A stretch of 64,000 bases of DNA from Pseudoduganella violaceinigra DSM 15887 (GCF_000425385.1 NZ_KE384356.1:380380-444379), one strand, 5' to 3'; positions 42,022 to 50,817 are shown, counted from the first letter of the stretch. Translations and numbers: made by a program. The notes: generated by a model from the letters alone, not told the origin.

Positions 42022-43839
42022 ATGAAGCGCAAGTTCCTGCAATTCCTGATGCTGGCGGCGCTGGTCGCCGTGACCTCGGTCGCCATGGCCGATCCGCCCG
42101 CGCGGGTGGGCCGCGTCACCGTCACCGAAGGCCGGGTGAGCATGCTGGTCAACGGCGAGGAGGAAACCGGCAACTTGCTGAACTGGCCGGTCACCAGCGA
42201 AAACCATCTCACCACCGCTCCCGGAGCCCGCGCGGAATTCCGCGTCGGCTCCGCTGCCATTCGCCTGGATAGCGATTCCGATATCGAAGTCCAGCAACTC
42301 GATGACGAGCGCCTCAGCCTGCGCCTGAATTACGGCACCGCCAGCGTGCGTGTGCGCGATCCCGCCATGGCCAGGGAATTTGAATTCCTTACACCGCAGG
42401 CCCGCATTACCCTGGCCGAGCCGGCCACTTTCCGCATCGATACCGAACGCGCGCCCGACACCACGACGGTGAATGTCTATGCGGGCAATGCCCGCGTCGA
42501 GGGCGCCGGCAATATCCTGGCCGCCCGTTCCGGCAAGCGGGTGGAAGTGCGCGGCGACGAAATCGTCACGGCGCAGGCCGTGCGCGACAGTTTCGACGAC
42601 TGGGCCGCCGGCCGCGACCGCCGCGACGAAAGCCTGACCGCTTCGCGCTATGTCCCGGCCGATATGACCGGCTATGAAGACCTGGACAACTACGGCAACT
42701 GGGTCGAAGACCGCGAATATGGCACCGTCTGGTTCCCGCGTGCCGTGCCGTCGGGCTGGGCGCCATACCGCGACGGCCGCTGGGTCTGGATCTCTTCCTG
42801 GGGCTGGACCTGGGTCGACAACTCGCCCTGGGGCTATGCGCCTTTCCACTATGGCCGCTGGGTCACGGTGGGCGGCCGCTGGTGCTGGACGCCGGGCCGC
42901 ATCGTTGGCCGCCCGGTCTGGTCGCCGGCACTGGTGGGCTGGGTCGGCGGCGATAGCTGGAGCGTGAATTTCCATTCGGGCGGCCCGGCGCCGGCCCTCG
43001 GCTGGTACCCGCTGAGCCCGCGCGACCGCTATGTACCGGCGTACCGGGTGTCGGCCGATGTCGAACGGCGCCTGGTGTGGAACCATCGCAGCAACGAGCG
43101 CTGGCGCGAACGCTACCAGGAGCGCGACCACGACGGGCGCCGCGACGGCGTCACCGCCCTGCCGCGCATCCAGTTCGACCAGGCCCGCAGCGTGACGGTC
43201 AGCAGCGATGTCCGCGTCGCGCCGCAGGACGTGCGCAATGTGCCGCCACTGGCGGCGCCGCCCCAGCTGAGTGCCGCGCCGGCGCGGCCGCAGCGCCAGG
43301 ATTGGCAACGCAATCGCGACGAGCGCGAACGCTTTGATCGCGGTACCGTACACCAGGAACAGCCGCGCCAGCCGCTGCTGCAGAGTCAGCCCCAGGCGCA
43401 GCCCCAATTCCAGGCGCCGGCGCCGCAGATTCAGCAGCGTCCCCATGTGATGCGTACCGACGATGACGAGCGCGGCAGCTGGCGCGAGCAGCGCCTGCGC
43501 GAACAGGAGCGCCGTTCCTTCACGACCACCACGGCGCCGCAACCGCAGTTGCAGGCGGCACCGCCGCAGCAAGCGCCGCGCGTCGAGCAGCGCCATTTCG
43601 AACCGCGCGAAAACAGGGATGTACGCCGGGAAGCGCCGCCGCAGCTGCAGATGGCGCCGGCCCGTCCGGTACAGGTACAGATGGCGCCGCAACAGCCAGT
43701 GCAGCTGCAGGCCGCCCCGCCGCAGCAGGCCCAGCCGCCGCAACAACATCAGTCGCAACAGCAGCAAGACCGCCGCGAACAGCAGCGCGAGCGCCGCGAA
43801 GACCGCCGCGGCGACATGAACCGCAATGACCGCTCATAA
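42022..43839 (+). CDS. FecR-like/DUF6600 exported protein with Gln/Pro/Arg-rich tail
   Basis: A 605-aa exported protein. The signal peptide KRKFLQFLMLAALVAVTSVAMA is followed by a FecR-like beta domain (about 25-190; VGRVTVTEGRVSMLVNG). A Trp/Tyr-rich DUF6600 region comes next (about 210-350; YGNWVEDREYGTVWFPRAVP, WVWISSWGWTWVDNSPWGYAPFHYGRW), and then about 230 residues of Gln/Pro/Arg-rich low complexity. The function is unknown; envelope location is expected. The ATG at 42022 has GGAGAG upstream (GTG at 42010 is an alternative). A terminator follows at 43939. Confidence 0.85.
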   Translation: MKRKFLQFLMLAALVAVTSVAMADPPARVGRVTVTEGRVSMLVNGEEETGNLLNWPVTSENHLTTAPGARAEFRVGSAAIRLDSDSDIEVQQLDDERLSLRLNYGTASVRVRDPAMAREFEFLTPQARITLAEPATFRIDTERAPDTTTVNVYAGNARVEGAGNILAARSGKRVEVRGDEIVTAQAVRDSFDDWAAGRDRRDESLTASRYVPADMTGYEDLDNYGNWVEDREYGTVWFPRAVPSGWAPYRDGRWVWISSWGWTWVDNSPWGYAPFHYGRWVTVGGRWCWTPGRIVGRPVWSPALVGWVGGDSWSVNFHSGGPAPALGWYPLSPRDRYVPAYRVSADVERRLVWNHRSNERWRERYQERDHDGRRDGVTALPRIQFDQARSVTVSSDVRVAPQDVRNVPPLAAPPQLSAAPARPQRQDWQRNRDERERFDRGTVHQEQPRQPLLQSQPQAQPQFQAPAPQIQQRPHVMRTDDDERGSWREQRLREQERRSFTTTTAPQPQLQAAPPQQAPRVEQRHFEPRENRDVRREAPPQLQMAPARPVQVQMAPQQPVQLQAAPPQQAQPPQQHQSQQQQDRREQQRERREDRRGDMNRNDRS

Positions 43840-43938
43840 AGGAAAGTCACAAAGCCGTAGCAAACCCTGGATAAGCTCCTGTTCCTGGTTTTGTTCCGCT
43901 TTGTCCCGACTATCTCCTCAACCGGAAACGTAGTCTTG

Positions 43939-43974
43939 TGCCAGCCTGTCGTCAGCCGGGCTGGCATTTTTTTT
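43939..43974 (+). terminator. Rho-independent terminator
   Basis: TGCCAGCC (43939-43946) pairs with GGCTGGCA (43959-43966), followed by eight T (43967-43974). It terminates the DUF6600-protein transcript about 100 bp after its stop. Its T-tract just overlaps the stop of the convergent CII-like gene. Confidence 0.85.
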
Positions 43975-44461
43975 ACTTGCTGTTCCTGGCGCGCTGCCGG
44001 ATACGCTCGCGCCACTCGCCCAGCGCCGATAGCGCGCCGTGGAACTCGCGCTCGATCAGGTCGGCCTCCGCCTCCGTCACCTTGCCGTCCATCAGGGCCT
44101 CCGACACCGCCTCCGCCACTGCGCCCACCTGGGCCATCACCTTGCACACGGTCTGCGACAGGTCGTCGTTACTTACTTCGTCAGGGACCGGCACCATGAA
44201 GGCTGCCATCCCATGCCGCGTCAACAGCGCGTGCAGGGGCAGCATGGCCTCGCTGACGCCCGCCTTCTGGCACAGGTCGACGATGGTCGACACTTCCTCG
44301 AACGAGGGGTAGTGGGAGGCGATGGTGGGCGCCAGCTTGTTGCGCAATACATTGGCCGAGATGCCCATCTGCTGGGCCAGCGTCTCGATACCGCCGGGGA
44401 AAGTGCGCGCCACTTTGTAGAGCGCGTCATGTTGGTTCATGTCCAGGTATTTCTTCGTCAT
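43973..44461 (-). CDS. Phage regulatory CII-like protein
   Basis: A 162-aa protein with an N-terminal helix-turn-helix-like part (NQHDALYKVARTFPGGIETLAQQMGISANVLRNKLAPTIASHYPSFEEVSTIVDLC) and a helical C-terminus. It resembles the 'phage regulatory CII family' (P2/CP76-type) proteins. No other phage gene is nearby, so it looks like a domesticated regulator. It is divergent from the PspA/DUF2491 operon with a 94-bp gap and could control it; that is inference. Confidence 0.8.
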   Translation of the reverse strand: MTKKYLDMNQHDALYKVARTFPGGIETLAQQMGISANVLRNKLAPTIASHYPSFEEVSTIVDLCQKAGVSEAMLPLHALLTRHGMAAFMVPVPDEVSNDDLSQTVCKVMAQVGAVAEAVSEALMDGKVTEAEADLIEREFHGALSALGEWRERIRQRARNSK

Positions 44462-44555
44462 GGTGAAGCGAGCCTTTTTTTACCGATGCAGCCACATTGT
44501 TTGAACGATATCCTGATTTTCATCAAAGTTTAACTACCTGACAACGGTGAAACAC

Positions 44556-45383
44556 ATGTTCAAGCGCTCTCGCTTCGCGGCCATCATGGCAATCGTGGTG
44601 GCAATTGTAGTCGCCAACACGGCCGATGCGCGACCAGGCAGCTCTGTCCGCAGTGGTTTTTCGAGCAAGAGCACGGCGACGCGCAGCGCGGCCGCCCCGC
44701 GCCAGCCCGGATTCGGCAGTTTTGGCCAGCGCCAGTCGCAGCCTCCCGCTGCGGGGCGCATGCCACAACGCGATTCGGCCATGTCACGCGATCTCGACCG
44801 CAAGGCTGCCCAGGAGCAGGCCATGCGCACCTACGACGCCCGCCGCAGTGCCGACACGATGTCGGCCAGCCGGTCGGGCGCCGCCGGAACCGGGGCCGCC
44901 GGCACGATGCCGCCGCAGCCCCCTGCGGTGCCCGGCGGCGGCAACGGCAGTTATGGCGGCCCCGGCGGCTATGCCCAGCACGGTACCCCGGCCACGGTGG
45001 TCGTCCGGGAGCGCAACAACGGCTGGCTGTGGGGCCTGGGCGGTTTCATGCTGGGCCACGCCGCCAGCGGCCATGCGGCCCCGCCGCCGGCCGCCCAGCC
45101 GGCACCGGCGCCGTCGGTGCAGCAGGCCGATGTTTCGGGTAACTCGGGGGCCATGGCGGATGCGGCGGGTGCGAATGACATCGTCACGGCCGGCGAAGCC
45201 AACCCCGCTCCCGTGCGTGCCCCGGTAGCGAAGCCGGCCGCACAAGAATCGAGCACCCTGGCCAAGCTGGTGGTCGCCCTGCTGCTGGGCGCCATGGTCT
45301 GGCTGGCCTGGAAAGCCTTCCGCACGATGGCCCGGGCCCAGGAAGTGAAAAAGAACACTAACTATTCATTTGAAAGGAATTAA
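44556..45383 (+). CDS. Exported low-complexity protein with C-terminal TM helix
   Basis: A 275-aa protein not recognised as a named family. The N-terminal signal (FAAIMAIVVAIVVANTADARPG) is followed by a Ser/Ala/Arg/Gln/Pro/Gly-rich stretch, a short hydrophobic GWLWGLGGFMLGHAAS, an Ala/Pro-rich segment, and a C-terminal TM helix (LAKLVVALLLGAMVWLAWKAF). The layout recalls the N-terminal part of Tim44-like membrane proteins, but the Tim44 domain itself is absent. First gene of an operon with DUF2491 and PspA-like genes (3-bp gap to the next). GGTGA precedes the ATG; GTG 44547 is an alternative start. Confidence 0.65.
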   Translation: MFKRSRFAAIMAIVVAIVVANTADARPGSSVRSGFSSKSTATRSAAAPRQPGFGSFGQRQSQPPAAGRMPQRDSAMSRDLDRKAAQEQAMRTYDARRSADTMSASRSGAAGTGAAGTMPPQPPAVPGGGNGSYGGPGGYAQHGTPATVVVRERNNGWLWGLGGFMLGHAASGHAAPPPAAQPAPAPSVQQADVSGNSGAMADAAGANDIVTAGEANPAPVRAPVAKPAAQESSTLAKLVVALLLGAMVWLAWKAFRTMARAQEVKKNTNYSFERN

Positions 45384-45386
45384 GGG

Positions 45387-46163
45387 ATGGGCTGGAAAGA
45401 CGCGTTTAACTACCTTCGCCATGGCCGCGAAAGCGAGGCGCCAGCGGTGGAAGACCGTGGCCTGCCGCTGGCCGCAAGGATAGGCAGCGTGGTGGGCCTG
45501 CAAATGTCGCCCCTGCTGCGCGCCAATGCCAACGGTTCGCTGCTTGCGCTGCCGGCAGCAGAAGACCGCCGGATCCTGGCCATTTCCCAGTTCCAGCTGT
45601 CGATGGCAGGCCGCCTGTACCGCTACTACCTGGCCAAAGGCGATGAAGACGACCGGGAGAAGTTCCTCCAGCTGTATGTGGATGAGCACGGCGCCGTGAA
45701 GGAAGTCCTGTACTGCACGCAGCTGCTGCGCTTCATCCCCACCACGGCGGAAGACCAGGACGCCTTCACCGGTGCCGATGGCGCCGGCCTGGGCGAGCTG
45801 CAATTCAGCCTGTGGCGCAGCCAGCTGGAGGAAAGCGGAGCGGACGGCGCGCTATTGGCAAGCGCCTTCGGCGAGCAGGAAGCGCTGGACTTCGAGCGCG
45901 ATGTCGGCGACCCGACTGCCGGTTTCGTCCCGCCCTTCTCGGGCACCGAAACCCGCATCGACGACGCCGCCGGCATGCAGGGCCTGAAGCAGCAGCTGTA
46001 CTTCATGCCCTATGCCCGCCAGCTGGGCGACGGCAGCAAGGAATATCTGCTGGTCACGACGGAGATTCTCCAGAGCGTGAATGGCGATGCAAGCAAACGC
46101 GGGATTCACGTCGACTTCGTAGTGGGAATCCCGGTGGAGCAGGAACGGCTGGTTATCCAGTAA
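45387..46163 (+). CDS. DUF2491 (YjfK-like) protein
   Basis: A 258-aa protein matching the DUF2491/YjfK family: LPLAARIGSVVGLQMSPLLRANANGS, FLQLYVDEHGAVKEVLYC, and the C-terminal ATTEIL-type region (EYLLVTTEILQSVNGD). In E. coli yjfK neighbours yjfJ, a PspA/IM30 homologue, and the same pairing is seen here. Function unknown, probably linked to membrane maintenance. AAAGGAATTAAGG precedes the ATG. The PspA-like gene follows closely. Confidence 0.85.
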   Translation: MGWKDAFNYLRHGRESEAPAVEDRGLPLAARIGSVVGLQMSPLLRANANGSLLALPAAEDRRILAISQFQLSMAGRLYRYYLAKGDEDDREKFLQLYVDEHGAVKEVLYCTQLLRFIPTTAEDQDAFTGADGAGLGELQFSLWRSQLEESGADGALLASAFGEQEALDFERDVGDPTAGFVPPFSGTETRIDDAAGMQGLKQQLYFMPYARQLGDGSKEYLLVTTEILQSVNGDASKRGIHVDFVVGIPVEQERLVIQ

Positions 46164-46205
46164 ATGACCGCCGCAAAATCGAACTTAACTGAAAGGATGC
46201 AAAAC

Positions 46206-46976
46206 ATGAGCAACTCGAATGGCTGGGCCCTGACTGCACGACTGATTTCCAAGCACTTTGGCGCCCTGGGCGACCGCGTCTCGGAAGCCATCGCCAGTTT
46301 TGACCCGGAAACGGCGACCGAGGCCGACCGCGACCGCCTGGCCGACACCTTGCGCAGCGCCGCGCAAAAGCTGGCCCAGGCCCGCTCCGCCTTCAACAAG
46401 GAGCGCGACGACGTGGTGCGCCTGCGCAAGCTGATCGAAACCGATGAAAAGGCCAGCGGCACGCTGGCCGAACGCCTGGCCGCCGGCCAGATCTCGGAAG
46501 CGACGATCAACCTGTTCTGCGACGAACTGGAAGCGAACAAGAACCGCCTGCCGCAGGAAATCCAGGAAGAAGCCGACGCCCAGGCTTATATGGAAGAACT
46601 GCAGAAAATCGTCGACGCCCTGTCGCAGCAACTGGCCGACTTCGACGCCGCCGCCAAGAAAGCGATGCAGGCCCTGGCCCAGGCCAAGGCCCAGCGCGAC
46701 CTGCAGCAAGTGCGCGCCGACCGCCAGAGCCAGCTGGCCAACCTGTCCGGCATGCGCGGCAACACCAGCGCGTTGAATGCGCTGACCAAGCGTGCCCAGC
46801 AGATCAGCAATGAGGCGGAAGGCATGAAGATCGTGTCGGACATCGGCCAGCGTCCATACGACCAGGCCGCCGAAATCGAAGCGATCCGCAAATCGGTCGC
46901 CAGCCCTGCCGGCGGCAGCGAGTCGGCCCTGGAACGCCTGCAGCGCCTGTCGAACAAGGCGGCCGCCACCGCCTGA
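46206..46976 (+). CDS. PspA/IM30-family protein (YjfJ-like)
   Basis: A 256-aa almost wholly alpha-helical coiled-coil protein (LISKHFGALGDRVSEAIASFDPE ... LRSAAQKLAQARSAFNKERDDVVRLRKLIETDE ... KKAMQALAQAKAQRDLQQVRADRQ). It fits the PspA/IM30 superfamily, YjfJ branch, which forms membrane-associated scaffolds. AAGGA lies 9 nt before ATG 46206; in-frame ATGs at 46197 and 46164 (directly after the DUF2491 stop) are alternatives. A strong terminator ends the operon at 47063. Confidence 0.82.
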   Translation: MSNSNGWALTARLISKHFGALGDRVSEAIASFDPETATEADRDRLADTLRSAAQKLAQARSAFNKERDDVVRLRKLIETDEKASGTLAERLAAGQISEATINLFCDELEANKNRLPQEIQEEADAQAYMEELQKIVDALSQQLADFDAAAKKAMQALAQAKAQRDLQQVRADRQSQLANLSGMRGNTSALNALTKRAQQISNEAEGMKIVSDIGQRPYDQAAEIEAIRKSVASPAGGSESALERLQRLSNKAAATA

Positions 46977-47026
46977 CCTTGAAAAGCGGCCCCGGCGGAG
47001 CCATATAAGTAACGATGTAAAATGGA

Positions 47027-47063
47027 ACCCGGCGCACTCGCACCGCGCCGGGTCTTTTTTTTT
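47027..47063 (+). terminator. Rho-independent terminator after the PspA-like gene
   Basis: ACCCGGCGC (47027-47035) and GCGCCGGGT (47045-47053) form a 9-bp GC-rich stem with a 9-nt loop, followed by C and nine T. It separates the PspA operon from ybeD. Confidence 0.9.
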
Positions 47064-47086
47064 GTTGTTACAAGATTGGAAAAATC

Positions 47087-47365
47087 ATGATGAATCCCAT
47101 CCCGCCTGAAGAGTCTCTCATCGAGTATCCGAGCGACTTCCCGATCAAGGTGATGGGCGCTACCCACGACGCCTTCGCCCCCACGATCATTGAAGTGGTG
47201 GTCGCGCACGACCCGACTTTCCATGAAGGCAAAATGGAATCGCGTCCCTCGGCAAAGGGTAATTACACCAGCCTGACCTGCACCGTACGCGCGACCAGCC
47301 GCGAGCAGCTGGATAATATTTACCGCGCGCTGTCCGGCCACCCGATGGTCAAGATGGTGTTGTAA
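47087..47365 (+). CDS. ybeD: DUF493 / YbeD-family protein
   Basis: A 92-aa protein with the YbeD pattern: LIEYPSDFPIKVMGATHDAF, VVVAHDPTF, the region SRPSAKGNYTSLTCTVRATS, and the end YRALSGHPMVKMVL. It is an ACT-like small regulator fold. In many proteobacteria ybeD is next to lipB-lipA; here a LysR and a GST gene lie in between. Its 3' end overlaps the convergent LysR gene by 17 bp. Confidence 0.92.
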   Translation: MMNPIPPEESLIEYPSDFPIKVMGATHDAFAPTIIEVVVAHDPTFHEGKMESRPSAKGNYTSLTCTVRATSREQLDNIYRALSGHPMVKMVL

Positions 47366-48248
47366 GCAGCTGGCTGCGGGCGATTTCCGCCTTCAGCCAC
47401 TCGCGGAACGCCCGCACCTGCGGTTTCTGCAGGGCGCCGGGCGGACTCACCAGGTAGTAGTCATCCGGGCAGGGGGTGGCGATATCGAATAGCCGCACCA
47501 GCTGGCCCGACGCAATTTCCTGCATCGCCACCACATGGCGCACCAGCGCCACCCCGTCGCCGTCGACGGCCGAGCGTATCAGCATCGATAAATCCTCGAA
47601 CATCACGCCGCCGGAAGGCTCCGGCAGTGCGAGTCCGGCCGCGCGGAACCAGGGTAGCCAGGGCTCGTTGGAGCGCAGCAAAGTCGCATTCGCCAGATCC
47701 TGTGGAGAGCCAGGCAGTTGTCCACCGCGATAGTGTGGACTTACTACCGGGTAGTAGATCTCGCCGATCAGGCGTTCGACATCGAGCCCAGGGTACTTGC
47801 CGCGCCCGAAGCGGATGCCGACATCGATCCCCTCCCGCACCAGGTCCTGCAAAGCGCCGCTGGCCTGCAGGATCACTTCGATACTCGGATGCCGCTCGAT
47901 GAATTGCCCGAGCCGGGGCGCCAGCCAGCGCGCCGCAAACGAGGGGATGGCCGTCACGCTCAGGCGCTGCACGCCGTGCGCCGGTCTCAGCTCGGCCGCG
48001 CCGTCGGCCAGCTCCGCCAGGCAGCGTGCCACCGTGGCGGCATACCGGCGCGCTTCCGGCGTTGCCGTCACCTGCCGGCCATTGCGCAGGAATAGCTGCA
48101 CTCCCAGTTCTTCCTCCAGCCCGCGCACCTGGTGGCTGATGGCCCCGTGCGTCAGGCACAGTTCCGCCGCCGCCCGCGAGAAGTTCTCGTGGCGTACCGC
48201 CGCCTCGAAGGCGCGCAGGGCAGACAAGTTCGGCAAACGCATATTCAT
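47349..48248 (-). CDS. GcvA-type LysR transcriptional regulator
   Basis: A 299-aa LysR regulator of the GcvA/AmpR branch (LPNLSALRAFEAAVRHENFSRAAAELCLTHGAISHQVRGLEEEL; effector domain from about 95). The start at 48248 (ATG AAT ATG; 48242 is the alternative) is set by the usual N-terminus, since the longer frame reads into the divergent promoter. It is divergent from the GST gene with a 100-bp shared region, the likely target. Confidence 0.9.
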   Translation of the reverse strand: MNMRLPNLSALRAFEAAVRHENFSRAAAELCLTHGAISHQVRGLEEELGVQLFLRNGRQVTATPEARRYAATVARCLAELADGAAELRPAHGVQRLSVTAIPSFAARWLAPRLGQFIERHPSIEVILQASGALQDLVREGIDVGIRFGRGKYPGLDVERLIGEIYYPVVSPHYRGGQLPGSPQDLANATLLRSNEPWLPWFRAAGLALPEPSGGVMFEDLSMLIRSAVDGDGVALVRHVVAMQEIASGQLVRLFDIATPCPDDYYLVSPPGALQKPQVRAFREWLKAEIARSQLLTTPS

Positions 48249-48348
48249 GTGAGAAAAATTAACCAGGCAATAGAAAATATATCGTTTTGGCAAGCATGAA
48301 GCAAGGCATACCATGTGAATAAACCTAACCCAAGCCGGAGCCTTCGCG

Positions 48349-48978
48349 ATGCACCTCAAACTGTATGTGGACAGCCAGTTCACCAGCCCCTATGCCCTTT
48401 CCGCCTTCACCGCCCTGCGCGAAAAAGGCCTCGATTTCGCGATGGAGACCGTGGACCTGGAAGCGGGCAAGAACCTGGAGCTGTCCTATACCGGCAAGGC
48501 GCTGACCGGCCGCGTGCCCTGCCTGGTGCACAACGACTTCATGCTGACCGAATCGAGCGCCATCACCGAATACCTGGACGAGATGTTTCCCGCGCCCGAA
48601 CACCGCGCCCTGTACCCGGTGCTGCCGCAGAAGCGGGCCATCGCCCGCCAGATCCAGGCCTGGATCCGCAGCGACCTGCTGGCGCTGCGGGAAGAGCGCA
48701 GCACCTACACGGTGTTCTACCGCCGCGCCGAACAGCCGCTGTCCCCCGCCGCCCAGGCGGCGGCGGATAAGCTGGTGCGCCTGGCCGAACGCGTGATCGA
48801 AGGCCCCAACCTGTTCGGCCGCTGGTGTATCGCCGACACCGACCTGGCCGTCATGCTGAGCCGCCTGGTGATGAACGGCGATCCGGTGCCGCAAAAGCTC
48901 AAGGATTACGTCGCCCACCAGTGGCAGCGCGAGTCTTTGCAAGATTGGCTAAAGAACATTAACCTGATGCCTGCCTAA
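48349..48978 (+). CDS. Glutathione S-transferase (YfcF-like)
   Basis: A 209-aa GST. The thioredoxin-fold N-domain (KLYVDSQFTSPYALSAFTALREKGLDF; GRVPCLVHNDFMLTESSAITEYLDE with the cis-Pro and ESxAI glutathione site) is followed by a helical C-domain. The N-terminal layout (YVDSQFTSPYA) matches YfcF, implicated in peroxide defence. It is divergent from a GcvA-type LysR gene. It ends about 85 bp before lipB. Confidence 0.88.
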   Translation: MHLKLYVDSQFTSPYALSAFTALREKGLDFAMETVDLEAGKNLELSYTGKALTGRVPCLVHNDFMLTESSAITEYLDEMFPAPEHRALYPVLPQKRAIARQIQAWIRSDLLALREERSTYTVFYRRAEQPLSPAAQAAADKLVRLAERVIEGPNLFGRWCIADTDLAVMLSRLVMNGDPVPQKLKDYVAHQWQRESLQDWLKNINLMPA

Positions 48979-49064
48979 GGAAATCGGCATAAAACTGCTC
49001 AGTCATTAAGCAGTGCAAGGCTTGGGCCGGTATAATGGCGGGGCTTTTTCCGACCTGAAGCCCT

Positions 49065-49745
49065 ATGCCTATCCAGCCGGCGGTGATCCGCCATCTCGGC
49101 CAAGCCGAATACGAGCCGACTTTCGCAGCCATGCGCGCCTTCACCGACGCGCGCCAGGAAGACACGCCTGACGAACTGTGGATCGTCGAGCACCCGCCCG
49201 TCTATACCCTGGGCCTGGGCGCGGACCGCGGCCATATCTTAACGGGCGCCACCGCCAAGGCGGGATCCATTCCCACGGTGCAGACCGACCGCGGCGGCGA
49301 GGTGACCTTCCACGGTCCGGGCCAGGTCGTGATCTATCTGATGATGGACCTGCGCCGCAACAAGAAAGGCGGCAAGCTGTACGCCCGCCAGTTCGTCAAC
49401 AAGATCGAAGAAGCCATTATCAATGTGCTGGCCGCGTATAATCTGGCCGGCGAGCGCATTGAAGGTGCGCCCGGCATCTATATCGCCAACGGCCCGAAAA
49501 AAGGCGCCAAGATCGCCGCCCTCGGCTTGAAGGTGCGCGGCAATGGCTGCACCTACCACGGCGTATCGCTGAACGTGGGCATGGACCTGGCCCCCTTCAC
49601 CTGGATCAATCCCTGCGGTTACGCAGGCCTGGAAACCATCGACATGCGTTCGATGGGCGTGGATGTCCCGCTGGCCGATGTCCAGCAGGCCCTGGCCGAC
49701 GAGCTGGTACGCCAGCTGCAGGTGGCCGAACCTGAATTAACTTGA
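49065..49745 (+). CDS. lipB: Octanoyl-[ACP]:protein N-octanoyltransferase
   Basis: A 226-aa LipB that transfers octanoyl groups from ACP to lipoyl domains. Motifs: DELWIVEHPPVYTLGLGAD, TDRGGEVTFHGPGQVVIYLM, IAALGLKVRGNGCTYHG (catalytic Lys) and WINPCGYAG (catalytic Cys). A perfect TATAAT at 49031-49036 lies 29 bp upstream, but no good -35 accompanies it. It is followed 12 bp later by lipA, and the two form the lipoate synthesis operon. Confidence 0.95.
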   Translation: MPIQPAVIRHLGQAEYEPTFAAMRAFTDARQEDTPDELWIVEHPPVYTLGLGADRGHILTGATAKAGSIPTVQTDRGGEVTFHGPGQVVIYLMMDLRRNKKGGKLYARQFVNKIEEAIINVLAAYNLAGERIEGAPGIYIANGPKKGAKIAALGLKVRGNGCTYHGVSLNVGMDLAPFTWINPCGYAGLETIDMRSMGVDVPLADVQQALADELVRQLQVAEPELT

Positions 49746-49757
49746 AAGCAAGCAGCT

Positions 49758-50714
49758 ATGACTTACAACCCAAGCGACAAGCAAAAAGGCGCCGACAAGA
49801 CCTCCCGCATCCCGATCAAGATCATCCCGATCGAACAGGCCGAACGCCTGAAGAAGCCGGAATGGATCCGCGTCAAGGCGGCTTCGGCATCTTCCCGCTT
49901 CTACGAGATCAAGGACATCCTGCGCGAGAACAAGCTGGTGACCGTGTGCGAAGAAGCGAGCTGCCCGAATATCGGCGAATGCTTCGGCAAGGGGACTGCT
50001 ACCTTCATGATCATGGGTGACAAGTGCACCCGCCGCTGTCCATTCTGCGACGTGGGCCACGGCCGTCCGGACCCGCTGGACGTGGACGAACCGCAAAACC
50101 TGGCCAACACCATTGCCAAGCTGCGCCTGTCTTACGTGGTGATCACCTCGGTCGACCGCGACGACCTGCGCGACGGCGGCGCCGGTCACTTTGTCGAGTG
50201 CATCACCAAGACCAAGGAACTGTCGCCCAAGACCCAGGTTGAAGTGCTGGTGCCGGACTTCCGCGGCCGCCTGGAAAAAGCGCTGGACATCTTCGCCGAC
50301 GGCCTGCCGGACGTGATGAACCACAATCTGGAAACCGTGCCGCGCCTGTACAAGGAAGCGCGCCCGGGCGCCGACTACCAGCACTCGCTGACGCTGCTGA
50401 AAGACTTCAAGGCACGCTACCCGCACGTCAAGACCAAGTCCGGGCTGATGGTCGGCCTGGGCGAGACCGACGAGGAAATCCTGGAAGTGATGCGCGACAT
50501 GCGTGCGCACGACATCGACATGCTGACCATCGGCCAGTACCTGGCGCCGTCCAACAGCCACCTGCCGGTGCGCCGCTACGTGCACCCGGACGTGTTCAAA
50601 ATGTTCGAAGACGAAGCATACAAAATGGGCTTCGCCCACGCCGCAGTCGGCGCCATGGTACGTTCCTCGTACCACGCCGACGTGCAGGCGCATAACGTCC
50701 TCGAGCAGGCGTAA
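49758..50714 (+). CDS. lipA: Lipoyl synthase
   Basis: A 318-aa radical-SAM enzyme that inserts two sulfurs into protein-bound octanoyl groups. It shows the auxiliary cluster cysteines in CEEASCPNIGEC, the radical-SAM CTRRCPFCD, and the C-terminal RSSY that ligates the auxiliary cluster. It follows lipB by 12 bp. A 9-bp GC hairpin without T-tract lies 17 bp after its stop. Confidence 0.96.
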   Translation: MTYNPSDKQKGADKTSRIPIKIIPIEQAERLKKPEWIRVKAASASSRFYEIKDILRENKLVTVCEEASCPNIGECFGKGTATFMIMGDKCTRRCPFCDVGHGRPDPLDVDEPQNLANTIAKLRLSYVVITSVDRDDLRDGGAGHFVECITKTKELSPKTQVEVLVPDFRGRLEKALDIFADGLPDVMNHNLETVPRLYKEARPGADYQHSLTLLKDFKARYPHVKTKSGLMVGLGETDEEILEVMRDMRAHDIDMLTIGQYLAPSNSHLPVRRYVHPDVFKMFEDEAYKMGFAHAAVGAMVRSSYHADVQAHNVLEQA

Positions 50715-50730
50715 TCCTTTCCTTCCGCAT

Positions 50731-50755
50731 CCCGGGCCGCATGCGCCGGCCCGGG
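50731..50755 (+). terminator. GC hairpin downstream of lipA
   Basis: CCCGGGCCG (50731-50739) pairs perfectly with CGGCCCGGG (50747-50755) around a 7-nt loop. There is no T-run after it, so it is a possible Rho-type or stabilising hairpin at the end of lipBA rather than a classic intrinsic terminator. Confidence 0.5.
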
Positions 50756-50817
50756 CGTCGCGCGCATCGCCCGCCATTCTGAAGTAGTATTGTCGCCAAC
50801 TGAAAACGGAGGCGCAG

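Noticed and set aside
41605..43767. 720-aa minus-strand open frame
   Set aside because: Antisense to LysE, DUF1653 and DUF6600 genes, low-complexity translation, no motifs.
48994..49014. ACTGCT/AGCAGT inverted repeat after the GST gene
   Set aside because: Short 6-bp arms, 9-nt loop and no T-run; not enough for a terminator or operator call.
49031..49036. Perfect TATAAT upstream of lipB as a full promoter
   Set aside because: No TTGACA-like hexamer at 16-18 bp and no TGn extension. It may be a -10, but it is not supported enough to list as a promoter.
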